DNA from: Pseudomonadota bacterium
GTDB lineage: Bacteria; Pseudomonadota; Alphaproteobacteria; Acetobacterales; Acetobacteraceae
Length of the DNA stretch: 49,463 nt
Assembly (NCBI GenBank): GCA_021805665.1
Contig: JAJZEV010000077.1
Location: forward strand, 26,401 to 75,863
Reading direction: 5' to 3'
Shown here: piece after piece, positions 35,453 to 42,873 of the stretch
How positions within the stretch are numbered: the stretch's first letter is position 1
Layout: each line of letters begins with the position of its first letter
Notes under the pieces: generated by a model
Databases searched by the model: none
What the model saw: the letters and a program-made list of their open reading frames with translations, nothing else
Told to the model about the DNA's origin: nothing
Made by a program: the position numbers and the translations under genes

Positions 35453-35557
35453 CGCCGCGCCGTTATTTTCGGTCTTTGCCCGCGGTTTGCGGACATCCGG
35501 CCCGTCCTGCCTGTGGCGACGGCGCGGCCGTTAATGGCGCCCGGCTACGAATTTTCC

Positions 35558-36166
35558 TTACATCGGCGGCACAAGTCCATCCTTGCCCACGCCAATGCGC
35601 ATCGCGGTCAGCGCCCCGTCTTCGCCCTTGGCCACGAAAGCGATGATGTGCGCGCCTTTCTTCAACGCCTCGCACGTCGTCGGTTCGTAGGTAATCACTG
35701 GCACATTTTCCGGCACGAAGACCTTCTGCTCGCCACCCTTATAGACAAGCGTCAGCAATCGCCCGTCGCTGACCTTCAAATCCCCGACCGTGCCGTTGGT
35801 CATAGTGCTGCCGATGCCCAGATCCCATGGCCGGTGACCTTCGCCAATCCCGCGCATAGATTCCGGAAAAACCTGGATTTCCAATGCCTTCAATGTCCCG
35901 TCTGTCTGAGTGACCGCAGCGGTGCCAATAAACGAGCCCGGCTTGATCGCCTCCACAGAGATCGGTGCGATCAGTGTGCAGCCGGCATCGGACGCCAGCT
36001 TCATCGTCACAAGCTCGCCGCCGCGGGTCGTCACATGCACGGACGATCCGTCCACCGCTTCGATCGTCCCGCGGAGCCGGCTCATCGGCGGCGTCTGGGC
36101 GAACGAGACCCCGCCAATCCCGATCGCGGCCATGGCCAGAAACACTGTGCGTCTCGATACCGACAT
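35558..36166 (-). CDS. Exported DUF5666-like protein
   Basis: A 202-residue protein. The ATG at 36166 has AGGGGG 7 bases upstream and opens a signal SVSRRTVFLAMAAIGIGGVSFA with a twin-arginine pair. The mature part is two repeated beta-rich units: RLRGTIEAVDGSSVHVTTRGGELVTMKL near residues 30-57 and NGTVGDLKVSDGRLLTLVYKGGEQKVFV near 125-153, each followed by a conserved C or T-containing strand. This resembles small OB-like DUF5666 domains found in exported proteins. No catalytic residues are visible. Function unknown; an envelope or metal-linked role is possible but unproved. It is divergent from the deacetylase gene at 36301. Confidence 0.72.
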   Translation of the reverse strand: MSVSRRTVFLAMAAIGIGGVSFAQTPPMSRLRGTIEAVDGSSVHVTTRGGELVTMKLASDAGCTLIAPISVEAIKPGSFIGTAAVTQTDGTLKALEIQVFPESMRGIGEGHRPWDLGIGSTMTNGTVGDLKVSDGRLLTLVYKGGEQKVFVPENVPVITYEPTTCEALKKGAHIIAFVAKGEDGALTAMRIGVGKDGLVPPM

Positions 36167-36300
36167 TTCATATCCCCCTACTTCAGCGTTACATACGTAG
36201 TCGGAATAGCATCCATGGTAAGTCCGCGCCCGCCGATTTCGGCTGTCGCGCCGCACAATCTTACGGTAATTCCGGCCAGGACAGACAAAGGTATCGACGC

Positions 36301-37323
36301 ATGATCGTGATAACCACCGACCACGCCGCGCACGATCCCAACCGGTTCACGCTTCCCACCGACACCCGCCCGTACTGGGAGGTTCCAGCGAGGGCGGACA
36401 CCCTGCTCGCCGCGCTCGGTGCGGCGGGCATTGGCGGCGAACCGGCGAAAGACCATGGTCTGGCGCCGATCGCGCGCATTCATGACGCCGGCTATCTGCG
36501 TTTCCTGGAAACCGCCTTCGCCCGCTGGCAGGCGCTGCCGAACGCCGCGCCGATCCTGCGCGCGCCCGCTTATGCGGTGCGCCACGGCGGCCGGTGCCCG
36601 GATGCCGTCGCGGGCCAGGCGGGATGGTATCTCAGCAGCGTCACCTGCCCGGTGGTCGATGCGACGTTCGGCGCCGCCGTCGGTTCTGCCCATGCGGCGA
36701 TCGACGCGGCCGACGCGGTACTGTCCGGCGAACAGACCGCCTACGCCCTGTGCCGTCCGCCCGGCCATCATGCCCATACCGACATGGCCGGCGGGTTTTG
36801 CTATTTGAACAATGCCGCGATCGCCGCCCAGCGCATGCTGGATGCCGGCACCGGCCCGCTGGCGATCCTGGATTTCGACGTTCATCACGGCAATGGCACG
36901 CAGCAGATTTTCTATCCACGCGACGACGTGTTCTATGCCTCGGTGCATGGCGACCCGGCCGGGCTGTATCCCTGGTTCGCCGGATACGCAGACGAAACCG
37001 GACAGGGCAGGGGCGCTGGCTGGAACCTGAACCTGCCGTTGCCGCCGGGAACGCGAAACGACGGCTTCACCGCCGCCACCGCCCGGGCGCTGGACGCCAT
37101 CGCCGCCAAGCGTCCCGCCGCGTTGATCGTCTCGGTGGGGTTCGACGCGCAGGATGGCGATCCGGCCGCCAACCTGGCCGTCGATGCAACCGGTTTCGGC
37201 ACCATCGGCCGCCAGATCGCCGCGCTGGGTCTGCCAACCGTCCTGGTGCAAGAGGGTGGCTATCTTGTCGAACGCCTCGGTCCGAATCTGACCGCGTTTC
37301 TGACCGGCATGGGCGTTCTGTAG
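36301..37323 (+). CDS. Histone-deacetylase-like amidohydrolase (acetylpolyamine amidohydrolase class)
   Basis: A 340-residue zinc amidohydrolase of the HDAC/AcuC/APAH family. The ATG at 36301 gives MIVITTDHAAHDPNRF. Catalytic elements are intact: RPPGHHAH near residues 154-161 (general-base histidines), DFDVHHGNGTQ near 197-207 (metal Asp and His), SVGFDAQDGDP near 281-291 (second metal Asp), and EGGYL near 321-325 (catalytic Tyr). Members deacetylate acetylpolyamines, acetyl-lysine or related amides in the cytoplasm. Its stop is one base before the ATG of a family 5 binding protein, so uptake of the substrate or a peptide-like amide may be linked. Confidence 0.91.
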   Translation: MIVITTDHAAHDPNRFTLPTDTRPYWEVPARADTLLAALGAAGIGGEPAKDHGLAPIARIHDAGYLRFLETAFARWQALPNAAPILRAPAYAVRHGGRCPDAVAGQAGWYLSSVTCPVVDATFGAAVGSAHAAIDAADAVLSGEQTAYALCRPPGHHAHTDMAGGFCYLNNAAIAAQRMLDAGTGPLAILDFDVHHGNGTQQIFYPRDDVFYASVHGDPAGLYPWFAGYADETGQGRGAGWNLNLPLPPGTRNDGFTAATARALDAIAAKRPAALIVSVGFDAQDGDPAANLAVDATGFGTIGRQIAALGLPTVLVQEGGYLVERLGPNLTAFLTGMGVL

Positions 37324-37324
37324 G

Positions 37325-38896
37325 ATGCGCCGCCGCGGCTTGCTGGCCGCCGCGGGCGCGCTCGCAGCCCCCGGGATAGGCCGATCCGCCGAGGCGTCGG
37401 TGCTGCGCTTCATCCCGCAATCCGATCTGGCTATCCTGGATCCGGTTTACACCGCGGCATACGTCACGCGTAACCATGCGACGATGGTGTTCGACACGCT
37501 CTACGGCACCGACCGCGAAACCCGCGTGTCGCCGCAGATGGTCGCCGGCCACACCGTCGGCGACGATGGGCTGACCTGGAACCTGACCCTGCGCGATGGG
37601 CTGCGCTGGCACGACGGGCAGCCGGTCCTGGCCCGTGATTGCGTCGCCAGCATCCGACGCTGGTCCGCCCGCGACAGTTTCGGGCAGACCTTGGCCGGGG
37701 TAACCGACGAACTGTCCGCCCCGGACGACAAGACCATCCGGTTTCGCCTGAAGCGGCCATTCCCGCTGCTGCCGGCGGCACTGGGCAAGCCCGGCTCCAG
37801 CATTTGCGCGATGATGCCGGAACGGTTGGCGCTGACCGACCCGTTTAAACAGATCGTCGAGATGGTCGGCAGCGGCCCGTTCCGCTTCAAGGCCGACGAA
37901 CGCAACGCCGGCTCGCTTGCGGTGTATGAACGCAACACCGCCTATGTGCCGAACCCCTCGGGCACCGCCAGTTTCACCGCCGGTCCCAAGGTTGCCCATG
38001 TGGACCGCGTGGAATGGCATACGATCCCCGATGCCGGTACCGCGGCGGCCGCCATTCAGGCCGGGGAGATGGACTGGTGGGAGGTCCCGTCGTTCGACCT
38101 GCTGCCGCTGCTAAGGCGAAATCCCGACGTGACGATTCCCGAACCCGATCCGATGGGGTTCCTGTGCAACATGCGGCTGAACCACCTGCAGCCTCCGTTT
38201 AACAACCCCGCCATCCGGCGCGCCCTGCTGGGGGCGGTCAGCCAGGAGGACTATATGTCCGCGGCGGCGGCCGATCCCGCCAACTGGCGGGCCGGCGTCG
38301 GCGTGTTCTGCCCCGCCTCGCCCATGGCCAGCGACGCCGGGATGCAGGTGCTGAACAGCCCGCGCGATCTGACCGCCGTGAAGAAAGCGATGGAAGCGGC
38401 GGGTTATAACGGCGAGCGTACGGTCGTACTCGTACCTTCCGACCTGGCGTTGCTGAAAGCCCCGGGCGATGTCGGTGTCGATCTGTTGCAGCGCATCGGT
38501 ATGAATGTCGATCCGCAATACCTGGACTGGGGCAGCACCTTGCAACGCCTGTCGAAAACAGACCCGGTGGCACAGGGCGGCTGGAGCATGTTCCACACCT
38601 ACTGGTCCGGCCTGGATGAGTACGATCCCGCCGTTCATACCTATCTGCGCGGTAACGGCACGGCCGCGGGCCGCGGCTGGCCCACCAGCGAAACGCTGGA
38701 ATCCCTGCGCAACGACTGGCTGTTTGCCCCCGACCAGCAGGCACGCAAGGCGATCGCCGCGAGGATACAGCAGCAGGCGTTCATCGATGTCCCATTCATT
38801 CCGCTGGGCCAGATCCTTCAGCCGACTGCGTTCCGCCGCAACGTGACGGATGTACTCAGCGGGTATGCACTCTTCTGGAACCTGAAGAAGGGGTAA
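37325..38896 (+). CDS. Family 5 extracellular solute-binding protein (peptide/amide ABC-type)
   Basis: A 523-residue SBP_bac_5 protein. It starts MRRRGLLAAAGALAAPGIG, a twin-arginine-like signal. The core pattern is clear: IPQSDLAILDPVYTAAYVTRNHATMVFDTL near residues 20-50, GLTWNLTLRDGLRWHDGQPV near 78-97 and a C-terminal LQPTAFRRNVTDVL. The family binds oligopeptides, dipeptides, nickel, opines, or acetylated sugars. No permease or ATPase genes are near, so it is an orphan that must use a transporter encoded elsewhere. One base separates it from the deacetylase gene, implying a shared substrate; acetylated peptides or polyamines would fit. Confidence 0.88.
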   Translation: MRRRGLLAAAGALAAPGIGRSAEASVLRFIPQSDLAILDPVYTAAYVTRNHATMVFDTLYGTDRETRVSPQMVAGHTVGDDGLTWNLTLRDGLRWHDGQPVLARDCVASIRRWSARDSFGQTLAGVTDELSAPDDKTIRFRLKRPFPLLPAALGKPGSSICAMMPERLALTDPFKQIVEMVGSGPFRFKADERNAGSLAVYERNTAYVPNPSGTASFTAGPKVAHVDRVEWHTIPDAGTAAAAIQAGEMDWWEVPSFDLLPLLRRNPDVTIPEPDPMGFLCNMRLNHLQPPFNNPAIRRALLGAVSQEDYMSAAAADPANWRAGVGVFCPASPMASDAGMQVLNSPRDLTAVKKAMEAAGYNGERTVVLVPSDLALLKAPGDVGVDLLQRIGMNVDPQYLDWGSTLQRLSKTDPVAQGGWSMFHTYWSGLDEYDPAVHTYLRGNGTAAGRGWPTSETLESLRNDWLFAPDQQARKAIAARIQQQAFIDVPFIPLGQILQPTAFRRNVTDVLSGYALFWNLKKG

Positions 38897-38985
38897 CGGG
38901 CGGCATCGTTCGGCCCGCTTGCAGCGGTCGCGGTCGCGGCCGCGGGTCATGACTCCCGGTTAAAGCAACACCGGAAGGAAACCCC

Positions 38986-39186
38986 ATGCCCCTCGATCGA
39001 CCGCGCACCGGTTCGGACTGGATCGCGCCCGACTGCGCCGGCATGGATTTTCATGCCGCCGACCACGGCTTGCGCGATCTTCTTGCTATTTACCTGCCGC
39101 CCGACTTGCTGGATCGGCTGACCCCGCATTACCGGCGCCCGGGTCAACTGGGCGGCGGCCGGCTGGACGAACTGGCCCGCATCGCC
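38986..39186 (+). pseudogene. Acyl-CoA dehydrogenase N-terminal stub
   Basis: The frame starts at an ATG preceded by AAGGAAA and reads about 67 residues resembling the N-terminus of an acyl-CoA dehydrogenase: WIAPDCAGMDFHAADHGLRD, LPPDLLDRLTPHYRRPGQLG and GGRLDELARIAD. The homology ends there; the frame continues about 45 more unrelated residues to 39327. The rest of the roughly 550-residue enzyme is missing, so this is a truncation left by a deletion or rearrangement. Confidence 0.6.
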
Positions 39187-39273
39187 GATGGTTTCGCTGG
39201 TCCACTCCGGTTTGGTGTCATCCGGCCGGGAAGTCTTGTCGTCCTTTTTGTTGGTCGCACCAATCGACCTCAT
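39187..39273 (-). pseudogene. BrnA-like antitoxin fragment
   Basis: From an ATG at 39273 the minus frame reads MRSIGATNKKDDKTSRPDDT then KPEWTSETIGDA. The DxxKPEWTxE core resembles BrnA antitoxins, and the start overlaps the 3' end of the BrnT-like frame, as in real brnTA operons. Homology stops at about 39187, where the acyl-CoA dehydrogenase stub begins on the other strand. The DNA-binding part is gone. Confidence 0.45.
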
Positions 39274-39427
39274 TCCAATGGCTTTTGCGAAGGCTTATCG
39301 CATGCGTCGCGCGATTCTGGTGAGTGACCACCGCCGCGTGAAGCCGCGACCCCAAATAGGCCAGCACCGGTATCCCGCGTTCCGCGATGTTTTTGGCATC
39401 CTTGACCGGATCGAACCTGATGCGCAT
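39218..39427 (-). pseudogene. BrnT-like toxin relic with internal deletion
   Basis: A 69-residue frame: MRIRFDPVKDAKNIAERGIP matches the BrnT N-terminus (FDPxKxAxNxxKHGI), and HAAVVTHQNRATHAISLRKS matches the conserved C-terminal strand and SLRKA motif. The middle (about 30 residues with the usual ERF/GE strand) is missing, against a family length of about 90. The intact frame suggests an in-frame deletion. Loss of the core catalytic strand makes activity unlikely. Confidence 0.55.
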
Positions 39428-39478
39428 TTCCAAGCCTGATGGCTATTCGCGTCAACAATAAAAGCTGTAGCGAAAATA

Positions 39479-40612
39479 CTATCGAACCGTCGCCGTTGGG
39501 GCCTCGGGCGCGTGGACCAGAACGTCGCCCAGCTTGGCGAGCAGGTAATCCGCATCGGCCTGTCCGACGTCGTCCACCAGCGTCAGGACCCGGCTGATTA
39601 CCCGGGAGCGGAACCGTTCAAGGTCGCGCGCCTCGCCGTCGAAGAAAGTGTCGTCCACTACCTCCACCCCGGCCTCGACTGCTTCGTACAAGGCAGGCGG
39701 CAGTGCCGCCTTTTGAAACAGTGCTTTGAGGCCCTTGCGGCTGGGCTCGTGGATCAGGATTTGCGCATTCGCCAGCGGCACGTCGCTTTTTGCCGCCATC
39801 GCTGCCTCGAAAAAAGCGATATCCCCGGTGCATAGCGCGCGCAGGATCAGCGACGGGGTCAACCGGCCGTTGCGTTGCATTTGCGCCACCATTTGCCGCA
39901 GATCGTCGTCCGATGCGCCCAGGCTGAGGTGAAGGATCGCGTGTTCGCGCGACGACAGTGCGATGTCCGCGGCGGTTTCCGGTGCCAGATCGTGGACCTT
40001 GACCAGATGGGCCTGCAACGCCTTCGACACCATCGTCGCCAGCCGTTCCGCCACCGTGGCGGGCAGCGTTTCCCGCTCCACCATCGCCTGCTTCACGCGT
40101 GGGCTGTCGGCAAAGCGGGTCACTGCCCGGTTGAAGCCGTCCTCGGCGATCGTGGCGGTGGCGTTGCCCATCAGCACCACGATCGCCGGTTCGGCCGCGT
40201 GATCGATCAGTGCATCTGTCACCGTTACCGTCAGGTTGGGCCGGCTTGCGACGGCTTCCTGTTTCGACGAGGAGCCTTGCCGCACGATCTCGATCAGGTC
40301 TTCGTCGGTCAGCACCAGCGAATCCGCCAGCACCGGCAATGCGATATATTCCACATCCGCGGCCAGTCTGATGGCCACGTCGTGCGGCAAATGGGGGGAG
40401 TGCCGTAAGCCGCGTGCCAGCGACGCGCGCACATTTTCCTCCACGTCGCGGGCCAGGATTCGCACCACGTCCTGCGCCAGCCTGACTTCCGTCGCGGTCA
40501 ATGGCTGTCCGGACAGATCGTTGGCGACCTTTCCCGCCAGTTCGGCCCGCAAATCGGGCGAGGGTTCGGCCATCAAACGAGCAACATCGTAGGACGAGAG
40601 AGAAACAGGCAT
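39479..40612 (-). CDS. DUF2336 family protein
   Basis: A 377-residue helical protein with HEAT-like repeats typical of alphaproteobacterial DUF2336. Conserved stretches: LRAELAGKVANDLSGQPLTATEVRLAQDVV near residues 21-50, VRASLARGLRHSPHLPHDVAIRLAADV near 60-86 and EDLIEIVRQGSSSKQEAVA near 104-122, and RGLKALFQKAALPPALYEAVEAGVE-like sequence later. Activity is unknown; some homologues bind regulators of cell signalling. Its ribosome site GAGG (8 bases before the ATG) is inside the 3' arm of a perfect 10-bp hairpin (40619-40650), so translation is probably controlled. A CtrA-like site lies further upstream. Confidence 0.86.
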   Translation of the reverse strand: MPVSLSSYDVARLMAEPSPDLRAELAGKVANDLSGQPLTATEVRLAQDVVRILARDVEENVRASLARGLRHSPHLPHDVAIRLAADVEYIALPVLADSLVLTDEDLIEIVRQGSSSKQEAVASRPNLTVTVTDALIDHAAEPAIVVLMGNATATIAEDGFNRAVTRFADSPRVKQAMVERETLPATVAERLATMVSKALQAHLVKVHDLAPETAADIALSSREHAILHLSLGASDDDLRQMVAQMQRNGRLTPSLILRALCTGDIAFFEAAMAAKSDVPLANAQILIHEPSRKGLKALFQKAALPPALYEAVEAGVEVVDDTFFDGEARDLERFRSRVISRVLTLVDDVGQADADYLLAKLGDVLVHAPEAPTATVR

Positions 40613-40618
40613 CGGCTT

Positions 40619-40650
40619 AACCTCGCGGATCGGAAAGAAACCGCGAGGTT
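40619..40650 (-). promoter_or_regulatory. Hairpin that sequesters the DUF2336 ribosome site
   Basis: AACCTCGCGG (40619-40628) and CCGCGAGGTT (40641-40650) are perfect inverted repeats around a 12-base loop. On the minus-strand transcript the 3' arm contains GAGG (40624-40621), which is 8 bases before the ATG at 40612. No T-run follows, so a translation switch (thermometer or ligand-controlled) is more likely than a terminator, although dsbD lies upstream. Confidence 0.55.
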
Positions 40651-40665
40651 CTTGGCAGAGAGTGA

Positions 40666-40680
40666 TGAATAATCGGTTAA
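40666..40680 (-). promoter_or_regulatory. CtrA-like site upstream of DUF2336
   Basis: On the minus strand, TTAACCGATTATTCA is TTAA-N7-TTCA, 7 of 8 conserved bases of the CtrA consensus, with the TTAACC start common in real sites. It is 54 bases before the DUF2336 ATG. Chance occurrence cannot be excluded. Confidence 0.3.
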
Positions 40681-40726
40681 TTTCCGGGCGGTTGCCTGCC
40701 GGATTCGGTGCCGCGAAGCAGCTTGG

Positions 40727-42733
40727 TCAGGATTCGTGCAAAACCCGCAGGACTTCGCCTTCCGTCAGGATTTGTGGCAGCACCTCCGGACGGCCGTTAT
40801 GACCGGGGAAGAATACATACAAGGGCACCCCATCCCGGCCGTTTTGCCGCAAAAATGCGCCGATCGCCGGGTCCTGGCGTGTCCAGTCGCCCTTCAGATA
40901 GGTCACACCGCCCGCGGCAAACGCCGCACGCACGGCATCGGTGGAAATCGCGACCCGCTCGTTGACCAGGCAGGTGACGCACCACGCCGCCGTCATGTTC
41001 ACGAACACTGGCTTGCCCGCCGCCCGCAGCGCCGCCAGCCGTTCGGGCGAATACGCTTCCGCCGAGGCCTCGGCCGCGGCCCCGGCTGGCACCGCGGCAA
41101 CGCCGCTGAGCACCGCGCCAGCCGCCAGCACCGCGACCAGTGCCAGGGCTTGCCCGAACCGGCGCGGCTGAACCGAGGCGGACTGCGTCGTCCCGAACAC
41201 CCAGCCGGCGAAGCCCACCAGAACCAGACCGGCCGCCGTGGCCAATACGCCCGCCGACCCGGCTTCCTGACTGACCACCCAGACCAGCCATGCCGCCGCA
41301 CCATACATGGGAAACGCCAGCGCCTGTTTCAGCACTTCCATCCAGCGGCCGGGCCGGGGCATCAGCCGGACCAGCCCGGGCATGGAGGCGAACGCGATAT
41401 AGGGCGCGGCCATCCCCAGACCCATCGCCGCGAAGACCAGCAGCGTCACCACTGGCGGCGCTGCCAGCCCGGCCGCGACCGCGACGCCCATGAACGGTGC
41501 GGTGCAGGGCGTGGCAACCAGCACCGCCAGCAGCCCGGTGAAGAAACTCCCGGCTGTTCCATGGCGTTCGGCCAGCCCGCTGCCGGCCCCGGTCAGGCTG
41601 GCGCCGATCTGAAACACGCCGGACAAATTCAGGCCCACGGCGAACAGCAGCCAGGTCATAGCCGCCACGAACACTGGCGAGGAGAATTGAAACCCCCAGC
41701 CCGCCGCTGTGCCCGCTGCCCTGGCTGCCAGCAGCCCGGCGGCCAACGCCACGAATGTCACCAGCACGCCGGCGGTGTATGCCACGGCGTGGCCCCGCCC
41801 GCGCCCGGCATGCGCGGCCAGCGACACGGCCTTCATCGCCAGGATCGGAAACACGCAGGGCATCAGGTTCAGGATCAGCCCGCCCAGGAAAGCAAACACC
41901 AGAATCCGGGTCAGCGGCGGCACAGCCTCGGGCGGCGGCGGCCCGGGGGATGCATCCACGACGACATCCGTCTCGATCCCGGTGCGGTCGCGCACCGACA
42001 GCACACCGGTCAAATCCTTGGCCGCGTCGAAGCCCTTGGCCGGTTTCAGCGCCAGGGTGAAGCCGCCCATCCGCACCGACAGCGGTTGCGCCGCGTCGTC
42101 CTGAATCCACTCGGGCTGGTCGGGTATAAACCAGGCATCGGTCACGGTGGCGGGCGTCAGTTCCGGCCCCTGCACGAACAAGGTTCCGTCAGCCGAAATC
42201 CGGGCGGACCATGGCGAGGGGCGGGGTACGGAGCGGTCGTGAGCGGCGAACAGACCGGCCTGCGCCGATGGCGACGGGGTCCCGATCGGCAGGGTTATCG
42301 AAAAGTCGCCCTCCTCCGGCACGCAGATATCCTTGCATACCAGCCACTGGGCGTGCGCCTCGATCCTGCCGTTCGGTGCGGTGACGGTGACCGGCAGCAA
42401 GACCTCTCCCAGATAGGCATAGGTCATCACCGAGCCTTCGGCGACGCGCCGCGGGGTGGGCCAGTCGATCGGTGTTTGCGTGGCACCCTGGATCGTCAGG
42501 TCCGGCGGTACGCCGGCATCGCCGGGATTCTTCCAGTATGTGTGCCAGCCATCCGCCATGCGCAGCCGCAAACCGACACGGAATGGCTTGCCGGGCTCCA
42601 TCGCGTCGGTTTCGGTGATCAGCGTCGCGACGGCGCGCTTGCTGCTGACCGGGGCACTTTCCAGCGCATGCGCCGAACCCGCCGCCAGTGTGGCCGCAAG
42701 CAGCACCACCACCGCCATCAGAAGCCGCTTCAT
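40727..42733 (-). CDS. dsbD: Thiol:disulfide interchange protein DsbD (ScsB-like)
   Basis: A 668-residue reductant conduit. The ATG at 42733 with GGAG 5 bases upstream gives a signal peptide, MKRLLMAVVVLLAATLAAGSAHA. Domains in order: a periplasmic N-terminal domain with the cysteine pair LVCKDICVPEEGDF near residues 132-145; a membrane domain of about eight segments with the reactive cysteines in LILNLMPCVFPIL and LVATPCTAPFMG; and a thioredoxin domain with FVNMTAAWCVTCLVNE near 580-595. Electrons pass from cytoplasmic thioredoxin to periplasmic partners for cytochrome maturation or disulfide repair. It is divergent from the CoA-transferase gene, and DUF2336 follows. Confidence 0.9.
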   Translation of the reverse strand: MKRLLMAVVVLLAATLAAGSAHALESAPVSSKRAVATLITETDAMEPGKPFRVGLRLRMADGWHTYWKNPGDAGVPPDLTIQGATQTPIDWPTPRRVAEGSVMTYAYLGEVLLPVTVTAPNGRIEAHAQWLVCKDICVPEEGDFSITLPIGTPSPSAQAGLFAAHDRSVPRPSPWSARISADGTLFVQGPELTPATVTDAWFIPDQPEWIQDDAAQPLSVRMGGFTLALKPAKGFDAAKDLTGVLSVRDRTGIETDVVVDASPGPPPPEAVPPLTRILVFAFLGGLILNLMPCVFPILAMKAVSLAAHAGRGRGHAVAYTAGVLVTFVALAAGLLAARAAGTAAGWGFQFSSPVFVAAMTWLLFAVGLNLSGVFQIGASLTGAGSGLAERHGTAGSFFTGLLAVLVATPCTAPFMGVAVAAGLAAPPVVTLLVFAAMGLGMAAPYIAFASMPGLVRLMPRPGRWMEVLKQALAFPMYGAAAWLVWVVSQEAGSAGVLATAAGLVLVGFAGWVFGTTQSASVQPRRFGQALALVAVLAAGAVLSGVAAVPAGAAAEASAEAYSPERLAALRAAGKPVFVNMTAAWCVTCLVNERVAISTDAVRAAFAAGGVTYLKGDWTRQDPAIGAFLRQNGRDGVPLYVFFPGHNGRPEVLPQILTEGEVLRVLHES

Positions 42734-42873
42734 ACCGTCTCCGTTTGCCGTCACCGCGGTCATATGCGCCTCTCAGCCGCCCGATGCCAGATTGCCGGTC
42801 GGGCGCGGGGCTACCCATGCCGGAATTTTCGTCCTAGCGTTGGCCGAACGACGGCAAAACGGGGAAATCGCTC

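Larger units (their letters stand above)
38897..39478. other. Region of gene remnants between two intact genes
   Basis: This 582-base stretch contains no intact gene. Reading from the left: a GC-rich run with GCGGTC repeats (38930-38945), an acyl-CoA dehydrogenase N-terminal stub (38986-39186, plus), then a decayed BrnA fragment and BrnT relic (39187-39427, minus), then about 50 AT-richer bases before the DUF2336 stop. The break between the two remnants is near 39186. Confidence 0.6.
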
